DNA of 64,000 bases, taken from positions 33,401 through 97,400 of the forward strand of contig JACVRN010000004.1 of assembly GCA_014534425.1 (NCBI GenBank), read 5' to 3'. Below the pieces are notes generated by a model, which was not told where the DNA came from, ran no database searches, and saw nothing but the letters and a program-made list of their open reading frames with translations. Made by a program: the position numbers and the translations under genes. Source of the stretch: Pyrinomonadaceae bacterium. Its GTDB lineage: Bacteria; Acidobacteriota; Blastocatellia; Pyrinomonadales; Pyrinomonadaceae. This document shows positions 18,811-26,425 of this stretch, piece after piece (position 1 is the first letter of the stretch; each line of letters begins with the position of its first letter).

Positions 18811-19839
18811 ATGAGCGGCAGGTTAAAGTCTGTTTCGGTTAAGAGGTTTCAGGCTGTGGGAGCGTTCGGGAAAATCTGGAAGACTGTGCTCGCCACGGGC
18901 GCTGGCGCGGCTGCGCTTGCGGCAGTCAACGCCAACATTCGCCGCAACGCCAAAGAGCCGGAAGAAAACGCGCTCGGCGGTGAAGCCAAATGGTTCGACT
19001 GGCGCGAGGGGCGCGTCTTCTACAAAGAGTCTGGCGCTCAGCATAAGGGGACGCCGCTCGTTTTCATACACGGCATAGGCGCAGGCGCTTCGAGCTTCAT
19101 GTGGCGGAAAAACTTTGACGCGCTCGCCGAAAGTTTTCATGTTTACGCGCTTGACCTCCTGGGCTTCGGCGCAAGCGAAAAGCCCGCCACCGCTCCCTAT
19201 TCCGCAGACCTCTACACGGACTTGATAGCAGACTTCATACACGAAGTCGCAAAGGCTCCCGCAGACATCATAGCCAACTCGCTCGCTGGCGCTTTCACCA
19301 TCAGAGTCGCGGACGAGCACCCGCATCTTGTGCGCTCGCTGATACTGATAGCGCCCACGGGCGCGGATAGCTTGCGTGCGCGTCCGGGCATGACGGGCGC
19401 AGCCTTTTACGGCTTGCTGCAATCGCCTGTGCTCGGCACCTCTTTTTACAACGTCATGAGTTCGGAGCGCAGCATACGCGATTACGCGCGCCGCCAGTTG
19501 TTCTACGATGCATCGCGCGTGACGAACCGCCTGGTCACACAGCTTTACGCCGCCAGCCACCAAGAGGGAGCACAGCACGCCATCTCAGCTTTCCTTTCCG
19601 GCTTTCTCAACACGGACATACGCGATGCTTTCGCGCGCCTCAGGCAGCCCGTTACGCTCGTCTGGGGAAAGCAGGATCAGATGAATCCGATTGAACAGGC
19701 TGCGGCGCTCCTGAGCCTCAATCCGAACGCCGACATGGAAATCTTCGACCGTTGCCGCATGACCCCGCACGAAGAGCATCCAGAAAAATTCAACGCCTTC
19801 ATACGCCGCGCCCTGGGCGCACGCTCCGCCGCCGCATAA
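18811..19839 (+). CDS. Alpha/beta-fold hydrolase with an altered catalytic-His motif
   Basis: 342-residue alpha/beta hydrolase. An N-terminal hydrophobic stretch (about residues 20-38) may be an anchor or signal. The oxyanion motif V-F-I-H-G-I-G-A-G is near residue 86. The nucleophile elbow is A155-N-S157-L-A, with alanines where glycines are usual. The acid is likely D289 (W-G-K-Q-D-Q). Where relatives have C-G-H-x-P-H-E-E, this protein has C315-R-M317-T-P-H320-E-E, so the usual histidine position holds Met; H320 or H323 might substitute. Substrate unknown. It stands alone, convergent with mqnC. Confidence 0.8.
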   Translation: MSGRLKSVSVKRFQAVGAFGKIWKTVLATGAGAAALAAVNANIRRNAKEPEENALGGEAKWFDWREGRVFYKESGAQHKGTPLVFIHGIGAGASSFMWRKNFDALAESFHVYALDLLGFGASEKPATAPYSADLYTDLIADFIHEVAKAPADIIANSLAGAFTIRVADEHPHLVRSLILIAPTGADSLRARPGMTGAAFYGLLQSPVLGTSFYNVMSSERSIRDYARRQLFYDASRVTNRLVTQLYAASHQEGAQHAISAFLSGFLNTDIRDAFARLRQPVTLVWGKQDQMNPIEQAAALLSLNPNADMEIFDRCRMTPHEEHPEKFNAFIRRALGARSAAA

Positions 19840-19883
19840 ACATTCGGCTAATTTATTACGATTTTCATTTGGAGACTGTTATT

Positions 19884-21026
19884 CTAATCGGCCATCAACA
19901 CGCTCAACTCGCGCAAGGGCGCGGACTCGCTCTCATCACCTTTGGCGGCCTCTTCGCGGTTGACGTGTTTATATAGAATGTCTCGCTGCTGCGGCGTGAA
20001 GCCCGCTTCGCGTATCAGGTAGCGCAGCATCTTTTCGTCCGCGCAGTTGTGCGCGCCTGCGGCTGAGACGACGTTCTCTTCTATCATAATCGAACCCATG
20101 TCGTTTGCGCCGAACCTGAGCGCAACCTGTCCCAACCGCAATCCTTGAGTCAGCCAAGAGGATTGGAAATTCTCTATGTTGTCCAGGAAGAGACGCGAGA
20201 CCGCCAGCATCTTCAAATAATCAATGCCCGTAGGCTCGTCCTTGATGCGACGACCGAGCGCTGTGTTCTCGCGCTGAAACGTCCACGGAATAAAAGCAGT
20301 GAAGCCGCCCGTCTCGTCTTGCAGGTCGCGTATGCGCTCAAGGTGTCGCACGCGATGCACGACTGTATCGCCTATGCCGAACATCATCGTCGCAGTCGAG
20401 CGCAGGCCCACTCGATGCGCCGCGCGCATGACATTCAGCCACTCGTCCGTAGTGCATTTGGTAGAGACGCGCCGTCTGACTTCATCATCCAGAATCTCCG
20501 CGCCTCCGCCGGGCAGACTGTAAAGCCCCGCCTCTTTGAGACGCGCAAGAACCGTCTCGTAATCCAGCCCCGAAATGAGATGAATGTTGTGAATCTCAGG
20601 CGGCGAAAAGCAGTGAAGCTGTAAATTCGGATACTCGGCATGAAGCGTACGCAAGAGGTCTTCGTACCACTCTATACCGAAGTCCGGGTGAAGCCCGCCC
20701 TGCATCAAAACGCCCGTGCCGCCAAGGGCAATCGTCTCGTCTATCTTCTCTCGAATCTCGTCGAGCGTACGCACGTACGTCTCCGCATGTCCGGGCCTGC
20801 GGTAGAAGGCGCAGAAGGTGCAGACCACGTTGCAGACGTTCGTGTAGTTGATATTGCGGTCGATGATGTAAGTGACAACGTCGTCCCTGTGCCAGCGCTT
20901 GCGAATCTCGTCAGCCGCCAGCCCCACGCGCACGAAATCATGCGACTCAAGAAGCTCCGTGCAATCAACGGTGGAAAGTCGCTCGCCTGCCATCGCACGG
21001 TCAAGAATTGGTTGAATGTCTTTCAT
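19884..21026 (-). CDS. mqnC: Cyclic dehypoxanthinyl futalosine synthase MqnC
   Basis: Radical SAM enzyme of the futalosine menaquinone pathway; it cyclises dehypoxanthinylfutalosine. The CxxxCxxC iron-sulfur motif is C-N-V-V-C-T-F-C, preceded by Y-I-I-D-R-N-I-N-Y-T-N, which is typical of MqnC/MqnE. Downstream are G-G-L-H-P-D-F-G-I-E-W-Y and the substrate-side motif Y-S-L-P-G-G-G-A-E-I-L. The 380-residue length fits. It lies about 90 bases downstream of mqnA on the same strand. MqnB, MqnD and MqnE are not in the window. Confidence 0.93.
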   Translation of the reverse strand: MKDIQPILDRAMAGERLSTVDCTELLESHDFVRVGLAADEIRKRWHRDDVVTYIIDRNINYTNVCNVVCTFCAFYRRPGHAETYVRTLDEIREKIDETIALGGTGVLMQGGLHPDFGIEWYEDLLRTLHAEYPNLQLHCFSPPEIHNIHLISGLDYETVLARLKEAGLYSLPGGGAEILDDEVRRRVSTKCTTDEWLNVMRAAHRVGLRSTATMMFGIGDTVVHRVRHLERIRDLQDETGGFTAFIPWTFQRENTALGRRIKDEPTGIDYLKMLAVSRLFLDNIENFQSSWLTQGLRLGQVALRFGANDMGSIMIEENVVSAAGAHNCADEKMLRYLIREAGFTPQQRDILYKHVNREEAAKGDESESAPLRELSVLMAD

Positions 21027-21117
21027 AAGCTTTCAGCCGTCAGTCATGCTTGACCCCCTGATATTATCCCAGAGCCACGCGCAAACGTACAGCAAGGATT
21101 TGTTCTTGTTCCTGCTT

Positions 21118-21951
21118 TTATTGCTCTACCCACTTCATAGGCTTCAAAGATGGGATGAGGCCGTGCTTGTGTGCGAGTTTGTAGAAAAGCTCCAGCCCCG
21201 CCAGCATCTCTTCTCCCAGTTCAAAGCAGATGTTTTCGAGCAGGTACGTTCGTAACTCTTCGCTCGAAAGATTGAGCTTCTCTTGATAAGCGCTCACAAT
21301 CTCTTCCACATGCTCGATGCCCTCGTCGCGCGCCCGAAGGAAATCCACGGTCTTGACTCGCTCTACGGATTCATCGCGCGCCATCCACATGGCGAACACG
21401 AAGCCGAGACCCGTGTGCTCGCGCCACAGGCTAGCCATGTCGTAGACGCGCAACTCTTCGCGCGGGAAAGTCATGGCAGGGTCGCCTATAATCAATGCCG
21501 CGTCCGAGTCGTGCAGCATGGCCTGTAAATCAGGCTCGGCGCGTTTCCACTCCGGCTCAGAGCTTATGAACTCACGAAAGATTACACGAACAAGCGCGAC
21601 CGAAGTGCGAGAGGAAGTGTCTAGAGCAATGCTCTTCACGTCCTTTAATTCCATTTCCTTCGTCACCAGCACCACGCTTCGCACGCGCGAGCGCGAGCCT
21701 ACGCAGGCCCCGCGCAGGACGGCTATCTCAGGTATGCGCTGATACTCTATGACCGGAACGAGCGACGCATCCACAAGCCCCCTCGCCAGAAGTTCCGCAC
21801 ACCGCGCTGGCGCTTCGTGCGTCAAAATCTCTACCTCATCCCGCATGCTCCCCTGTAGAAAACTCCAGATGAGCGGCGCAGTGTTCAGATAACTCGACGC
21901 CGCAATACGCGGCACGCTTACCTCTTTGCCCTTCTCGTTAATGGCCTTCAC
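21118..21951 (-). CDS. mqnA: Chorismate dehydratase MqnA
   Basis: Periplasmic-binding-protein fold lyase that converts chorismate to 3-[(1-carboxyvinyl)oxy]benzoate, the first committed step of the futalosine route. Family motifs are S-Y-L-N-T-A-P-L-I-W, D-A-S-L-V-P-V-I-E-Y and I-I-G-D-P-A-M-T-F. The open frame extends to a TTG at 21978; a GTG at 21951 with AAAGGA just upstream gives the usual short N-terminus and was chosen (277 residues). It is divergent from the cyclase gene at 22076 and probably operonic with mqnC. Confidence 0.88.
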   Translation of the reverse strand: MKAINEKGKEVSVPRIAASSYLNTAPLIWSFLQGSMRDEVEILTHEAPARCAELLARGLVDASLVPVIEYQRIPEIAVLRGACVGSRSRVRSVVLVTKEMELKDVKSIALDTSSRTSVALVRVIFREFISSEPEWKRAEPDLQAMLHDSDAALIIGDPAMTFPREELRVYDMASLWREHTGLGFVFAMWMARDESVERVKTVDFLRARDEGIEHVEEIVSAYQEKLNLSSEELRTYLLENICFELGEEMLAGLELFYKLAHKHGLIPSLKPMKWVEQ

Positions 21952-21982
21952 TTCCGTTCCTTTAAATGCAGATGTCAAACGT

Positions 21983-22035
21983 TAGAGGTTAGAGGATAGT
22001 AAAAAGAAAGACAACTTCTGACCTCCGACCTCTTT
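21983..22035. repeat. Weak inverted repeat of AGAGGTTAG words
   Basis: GTTAGAGGTTAGAGG is followed after about 30 bases by TCTGACCTCCGACCTC, whose reverse complement is similar but imperfect. It sits in the divergent gap between mqnA and the cyclase gene. It is weaker than the other word-based hairpins. Confidence 0.4.
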
Positions 22036-22038
22036 TCT

Positions 22039-22067
22039 TTGCCTTCTTCTTTTCGACACATTATATT
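22039..22067 (+). promoter_or_regulatory. Promoter predicting a leaderless cyclase transcript
   Basis: TTGCCT (22039-22044), a 17-base spacer and TATATT (22062-22067). Transcription would start around 22074-22076, at the ATG of the downstream gene (22076), which has no Shine-Dalgarno. A leaderless mRNA is therefore plausible. Confidence 0.5.
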
Positions 22068-22075
22068 GAAAGCGA

Positions 22076-22723
22076 ATGCGAATCTATGACATCACGGTTC
22101 CGATTTCAGCCACGCGCACGCCTACTTATCCGGGCGACCCAGGGATAGAGATTAAGCAGTGGGCTTCGCTCAGCGCGGGCGACACTGCTAACGTTACGCT
22201 CCTGAATTTCGGCGCGCACACGGCCACGCACATAGACGCGCCCGCGCATTTCATAGCGGGCGCGGCGAAGGTTGACTCTCTGCCGCTCGATGCGATGATT
22301 GGGCGTGCGCGCGTCTTGGAGATTCCTGAAGACGTGCGCGCGATAGATGCGAGCGAGTTGGCAAAGCATGATATTGAAGGCGTCGAGCGATTGCTTTTCA
22401 AGACCAGGAACTCCGGCTTCTGGGCCGAAGCCGAAAGCAACTTTCGAGAGGATTTCACGTATATCGAACCGGACGCCGCGTGCTTGCTGGCGCAATCCGG
22501 CATAAGGCTCGTCGGCGTGGATTATCTTTCAGTCGAAAAATTCAAATCCGAGCGCTTCGAAACGCACATAGAGCTTTTGTCTCATGGCATAGTCATAGTT
22601 GAAGGGCTTGACCTGCTGGAAGTTCCGGCGGGAGATTACGAGTTGATTTGTCTCCCGCTCAAGGTAGCTAGCGGCACAGGAGACGGAGCGCCCGCACGCG
22701 CCGTACTACGCACACTGGATTAA
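22076..22723 (+). CDS. Cyclase-family / kynurenine formamidase-like metal hydrolase
   Basis: 215 residues with the metal-binding signature of the KynB-like cyclase family (H-T-A-T-H-I-D-A-P-A-H-F near residues 48-59) and a starting D-I-T-V-P-I-S. A C-terminal acidic/His set (E-L-L-S-H-G-I-V-I-V-E-G-L-D-L) matches the family. It may hydrolyse N-formylkynurenine or another amide or lactone; no tryptophan-catabolism genes are nearby, so the substrate is open. It heads a plus-strand run of four small genes. Confidence 0.82.
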   Translation: MRIYDITVPISATRTPTYPGDPGIEIKQWASLSAGDTANVTLLNFGAHTATHIDAPAHFIAGAAKVDSLPLDAMIGRARVLEIPEDVRAIDASELAKHDIEGVERLLFKTRNSGFWAEAESNFREDFTYIEPDAACLLAQSGIRLVGVDYLSVEKFKSERFETHIELLSHGIVIVEGLDLLEVPAGDYELICLPLKVASGTGDGAPARAVLRTLD

Positions 22724-22727
22724 AGAG

Positions 22728-23165
22728 ATGGCCGAGCATAAAAGCAAATCACACGATGGCGCGAACGCCGCAGCCGCAAGCGCCTCGTCGCGCCCGTTGG
22801 AAGATACGCCCGCATACCGCGAGCACGTTTACGAGATAGTGCGACGAATCCCTGCGGGCCGCGTCATGACCTACGGGCAGATAGCAGAGCTTCTGGGCGA
22901 AGGCTACACGCCGCGCACAGTTGGCTTCGTCATGCACGCTGCCGACGAAGAGACTACGCCCTGGCATCGCGTCATCAACTCTCAGGGCGCTTGCTCCACT
23001 GGCCGCATCATACTGCCGCCCGACAAACAACAACGCATGCTGGAAGCCGAGGGCGTGGAGTTCGACGCGCGAGGTCGCTGCAACCTTGGCCGCTACCGTT
23101 GGGTGCCGGATGAAGCTGAAGCTGAGAACAGGGAGGAATCACAAGGGAGTCTCTTTACGGATTGA
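22728..23165 (+). CDS. Alkyltransferase-like protein (ATL, MGMT homologue without the Cys)
   Basis: 145 residues. Residues 28-125 match the C-terminal DNA-binding domain of O6-alkylguanine transferases (V-Y-E-I-V-R-R-I-P-A-G-R-V-M-T-Y-G-Q-I-A, then R-T-V-G-F-V-M). The active-site P-C-H-R-V is P-W-H-R-V-I here, the hallmark of ATL proteins, which bind alkylated guanine without repairing it and signal to nucleotide-excision repair. The N-terminus is Ala/Ser-rich and poorly conserved. It starts four bases after the cyclase stop. Confidence 0.88.
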   Translation: MAEHKSKSHDGANAAAASASSRPLEDTPAYREHVYEIVRRIPAGRVMTYGQIAELLGEGYTPRTVGFVMHAADEETTPWHRVINSQGACSTGRIILPPDKQQRMLEAEGVEFDARGRCNLGRYRWVPDEAEAENREESQGSLFTD

Positions 23166-23187
23166 ACAACCATTGGAGAAACTATAG

Positions 23188-23595
23188 ATGGATAACGAAA
23201 AGATTGTACGCGCTCCCTACGAAGTCAGCGCGCCGCGTTACTCCGTAGCGCACCACATGGTCACTACAGCCTTTGAGATGCCCGGCTTCGAGATTAAACA
23301 GAACCTTGGCGTAGTGCGCGGCATAGTGGTGCGCTCGCGCAATCTCTTCGTTAACATCGGCGCGGCCTTTCAATCCATGGTCGGCGGCAACATTACACCA
23401 TGGACAAAACTCTGCGAGCAGACGCGCGCAGACGCTTTCGACATCATGATTCAGCACGCGACAGAGCTTGGCGCAAACGCCATCATAGGCGCTCGCTATG
23501 ACACCACGGAACTCTCTGCGGGAGTGACGGAAGTTCTGGCCTACGGCACAGCCGTCATAGCCGAACCCACAGACCAGGGCGGCTATCGCTCATGA
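23188..23595 (+). CDS. YbjQ / UPF0145 family protein
   Basis: 135 residues of the YbjQ fold, which forms pentameric rings and was once called a heavy-metal-binding domain. Visible family features are F-E-I-K-Q-N-L-G-V-V-R-G, C-E-Q-T-R-A-D-A-F-D-I-M, and G-A-N-A-I-I-G-A-R-Y-D. No signal peptide. GGAG eight bases upstream supports the ATG. It overlaps the thioesterase gene by four bases (ATGA), so they are translationally coupled. The role is unknown. Confidence 0.85.
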   Translation: MDNEKIVRAPYEVSAPRYSVAHHMVTTAFEMPGFEIKQNLGVVRGIVVRSRNLFVNIGAAFQSMVGGNITPWTKLCEQTRADAFDIMIQHATELGANAIIGARYDTTELSAGVTEVLAYGTAVIAEPTDQGGYRS

Positions 23596-24011
23596 CAGAA
23601 GAGGCCCTTTCCCCTGACGAGCTACGCCGCATAAATGAAGCGTTCGAGCGCGTCCCCTACGCACGCCTGATAGGAATAGAGGTCGGCAAATTAGAGCCAG
23701 GCGCGGCTACGCTTCACCTTCCGGTGCGCGACGAGCTTAAACAGAACCTCGGCGTCGTGCACGGCGGCGCTACCGCCTCGCTCATAGACACGGCCTCTGC
23801 TTTCGCCATCCTCACGCGGCTCAAACCGGGCGAGACTACCACCACCATTGACCTCACGATACACTTCCTGCGCCCCCTGACCGAAGGGAGAGCAACAGCC
23901 CGCGCCGTAGTGCGCCGCGCAGGTCGCCGCGTCCTGACCGTCACCGTAGACGTTCTGGACGAAGCCCAAAACCTAGTTGCCACGGCAGTCACCTCCTACC
24001 TGCGCCTGTAG
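23592..24011 (+). CDS. PaaI-type hotdog thioesterase
   Basis: 139-residue hotdog protein, probably an acyl-CoA thioesterase acting on aryl- or medium-chain CoA esters. The family motif is Q-N-L-G-V-V-H-G-G-A-T-A-S-L-I-D-T at about 51-67, with the N/H-G-G and D catalytic set. The ATG overlaps the YbjQ stop. The last codons are CTG TAG, and this TAG belongs to a GTAGGGGC palindromic element that begins at 24008. Confidence 0.88.
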   Translation: MTEEALSPDELRRINEAFERVPYARLIGIEVGKLEPGAATLHLPVRDELKQNLGVVHGGATASLIDTASAFAILTRLKPGETTTTIDLTIHFLRPLTEGRATARAVVRRAGRRVLTVTVDVLDEAQNLVATAVTSYLRL

Positions 24012-24027
24012 GGGCAGGGACAAGTCC
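24008..24027. repeat. GTAGGGGC element, copy 2 (one arm), supplies a stop codon
   Basis: GTAGGGGCAGGGACAAGTCC; the second arm is missing. The TAG at 24009-24011 is the thioesterase stop. A 21-bp periodic tract begins at its last base. Confidence 0.8.
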
Positions 24028-24278
24028 AAAGCTCTCTTTCCCACAGTCAAAATCGCCATTCCCACCGGCAAAATTGACTTTCCAAGCGACAAAACCTCCA
24101 TTCCCCCTGTCAAAGTTTCCATTCTCGGCGTCAAAATCGCTTTTCCCGGCCTCAAAATCAGCTTTCCAGGTGTCGAAATTCCCTTTCCAGCGTGCAAAAT
24201 TGCTTTTCCTGGGAGCAAAGATGTAATTTGGGCAGTGAGAATTCAGTTTCTGGGTGACAAAAAATGCTTTCGTGCGAT
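24027..24278. repeat. Twelve tandem 21-bp degenerate units
   Basis: Twelve consecutive units of exactly 21 bp with no indels, starting at 24027, 24048, 24069, 24090, 24111, 24132, 24153, 24174, 24195, 24216, 24237 and 24258. The consensus is close to CAAAATCGCTTTTCCCGGC; the last three units are most diverged. The tract is open in one frame on each strand: plus-strand heptads read K-I-x-F-P-G-x, minus-strand heptads read P-G-K-A-I-L-x. Neither strand offers a credible start with a ribosome site (plus starts lie inside the thioesterase gene; the minus start is a bare TTG at 24218). It is not CRISPR-like, having no spacers. Confidence 0.85.
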
Positions 24279-24520
24279 TTCAGGACAGTTCCGCAGGCTC
24301 GTTTTTCCCTTCTTTCCAGCCCCTCGCGCGGAAAAAGCCTGGAAATGGCCCGCAACAGGCCCCTTAAAATATTTATCAAGTGCGGAAATTCCTATGGACA
24401 AACTTTGTTGAATCATGCGAAAATGCGTTTGTCCTCGCTGCTGACTCTCTCAGCAGCATCTGCTTCCATTACCGGCGGATTGGATGGCAGTCCTTTCGTC
24501 CGAGTCGCTTCCGACTACTA

Positions 24521-26212
24521 ATGCACACTCTGTATCATGCCCTTCTCCAACAGCATCCACGGCAGTTAACCTCTGTCCGTTGTGCGGAGCAGACGATTGC
24601 ACAGTTGCATCGCTACTTCGAGGATGTGGTGTTGGAGAACAACCTGGCGGCGCTCGTCATAGAGAGTTTGCCGCTCAGGCAGGAGCGCTCGTTGCGCGAC
24701 TTGGCGCGCGTGCGCGAGATAGGGCGTGCCGCGCATCGCGCCTTCTTCTTTGTGGGGGCAAAGGACGCGCTCAACGACCTGCCGCTCTGCACGAACGAGA
24801 AAGAACGCGAACCTGTCCTCCTAAGGCGCGTCGAGCATGAGACGGATTTCGAGCGCTTCGTGGTCATAGCCGACACTCGATTCTCCGCCCTGCTCGCCTC
24901 GGTGCATAGCGAAGAGGATGGCTCTGAAGGCTCTGGCGGCGACGAGGTCATCTGGACGTTTGAGCCGGACATAGTCTATTCGGCGCTGGAATATTTGATG
25001 GCGCGTGTGACTGCGGAGCGCCCCTTCCAGGCCGCGTCGTTCTCCAGGGCCGTGCGCTCCTCCATGCCTAAGGCTACATCGCTACAGTTGACTGTGAGCG
25101 TGACTACGAAATTAGCGCGGCTCTTGCAGGAACAGGCGGGGCGCGAGATAGCCGTTAACCGCATCGCCACGGCCATTCGTAACTCGCTTGAACTCGACAG
25201 CGTGTTGCAGACCACAGTTAACGAAGTAGGCCGCGCGCTCAATGCTCAGGACTGCGCGCTTCGCGTCATAGGCGAGGCAGGCAAAGAGCCTTTGACGAAC
25301 TGCTATTTCCGTGACGGGCAGGGCGGCGAGAATTCCGTCGAAGAGACGGAACTCCTGGGCGACCTGGAAGCCTACAGCGTGCGGCTCGCGGGACGCTTCA
25401 AGAATTACGTGCTCGACGGTCGCAGCGACGACCAAGCGCAGCACATTCGACCCGTTGCAGCCGTGCCGCTCATCTACCAGGAGCGCTTCATGGGCGTGCT
25501 GATGGTGCGCTCCGACGATTCGACGCGCATCTGGCAGGAAACAGAAATTCTCTTGCTTCGCACGGTGGCCGACCAGGTTACAGTGGCCGTCAATCACGCA
25601 CGCCTCTTTGCACAGACACAGCAGCAGGCTTTGACGGACGGTCTGACCGGCTGCTTCAACCGTCGCTTCTTCGAGATGCAACTGGAGCGCGACATGCACC
25701 TCGCCACGCGCATGCGCCAGCCCGTCTCTCTCATACTGCTGGACGTGGATCACTTCAAGAGGGTGAACGATACCTTCGGTCACGACGCTGGTGACGTTGC
25801 GCTCAGGCAGTTGGCGGAGAGTCTCAGGCAGGAGTTGCGCGGCGTGGATACTGCCGCTCGCTACGGCGGCGAGGAGTTCGCGGTCATACTGCCGCAGGCC
25901 GGAGTCGAAGGCGCAGTCGCGGTCGCGGAGCGCCTGCGCGCACGCATAGAACGCACGGAAGTTCCGGGCGTCGGATTCATCACTGCCTCTTTCGGCGTGG
26001 CGACCTATCCGCTTCACGCCACCTCGCGCGACATGCTCGTAGGCACAGCCGACCGCGCGCTCTACACCGCGAAGAACACCGGACGCAACCGCATCTGCAC
26101 GCCGCAGATTGATGCCACGCTCACAGACAGCATGTTCGATATAGACGAGCACGTGACGGAAACGCCCGACGCACCCGAAGCGCAGGCCGAGCCTTCCTCC
26201 ATTACGGTTTAA
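24521..26212 (+). CDS. Diguanylate cyclase with GAF and possible DICT-like sensor
   Basis: 563 residues from the ATG at 24521; the frame is open 141 bases further upstream, but that part is compositionally unlike the rest. Residues 1-170 resemble a DICT-like sensor (tentative). A GAF domain covers about 215-375 (R-I-A-T-A-I-R-N-S-L-E-L-D-S-V-L). The GGDEF domain is C-terminal, with G-G-E-E-F at 449-453 and an RxxD inhibitory site (R-G-V-D) five residues before it. An active cyclase with product feedback is expected. The 509-base gap before it holds the 21-bp repeats (24027-24278) and then about 240 bases in which I see nothing clear. Confidence 0.82.
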   Translation: MHTLYHALLQQHPRQLTSVRCAEQTIAQLHRYFEDVVLENNLAALVIESLPLRQERSLRDLARVREIGRAAHRAFFFVGAKDALNDLPLCTNEKEREPVLLRRVEHETDFERFVVIADTRFSALLASVHSEEDGSEGSGGDEVIWTFEPDIVYSALEYLMARVTAERPFQAASFSRAVRSSMPKATSLQLTVSVTTKLARLLQEQAGREIAVNRIATAIRNSLELDSVLQTTVNEVGRALNAQDCALRVIGEAGKEPLTNCYFRDGQGGENSVEETELLGDLEAYSVRLAGRFKNYVLDGRSDDQAQHIRPVAAVPLIYQERFMGVLMVRSDDSTRIWQETEILLLRTVADQVTVAVNHARLFAQTQQQALTDGLTGCFNRRFFEMQLERDMHLATRMRQPVSLILLDVDHFKRVNDTFGHDAGDVALRQLAESLRQELRGVDTAARYGGEEFAVILPQAGVEGAVAVAERLRARIERTEVPGVGFITASFGVATYPLHATSRDMLVGTADRALYTAKNTGRNRICTPQIDATLTDSMFDIDEHVTETPDAPEAQAEPSSITV

Positions 26213-26425
26213 GTTTCCCAGGGCTTCTATTCCCTTCCACACACCCGCATTTCCCTCTCCTATTCTTAAACTTCCGCTTCAAAACCTTCGTATCTAAATC
26301 CGAACAGAAGAAACAGGCGTCTCTGCATTTGTCATCGGGGATGAAAATCGCGCATGATAGTGTTTGATTTCATCCTTTCCGTCTTAGACAGAAGATTGCG
26401 GGGCGCGGCTCAGCTTGTTCGGGTT

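Noticed and set aside
23973..24218. 81-residue minus-strand ORF with P-G-K-A-I-L heptads
   Set aside because: Starts at a bare TTG within the repeat tract and runs into the thioesterase gene antisense; no evidence of expression.
24027..24278. CRISPR array
   Set aside because: Units are contiguous 21-bp degenerate repeats with no spacers, and no cas genes are present in the window.
23977..24411. 144-residue plus-strand ORF with heptapeptide repeats
   Set aside because: Its start is inside the thioesterase gene in another frame without a ribosome site; kept as a repeat tract, not a gene.
25112..26242. 376-residue minus-strand ORF
   Set aside because: Antisense to the GGDEF protein gene; no start signal.
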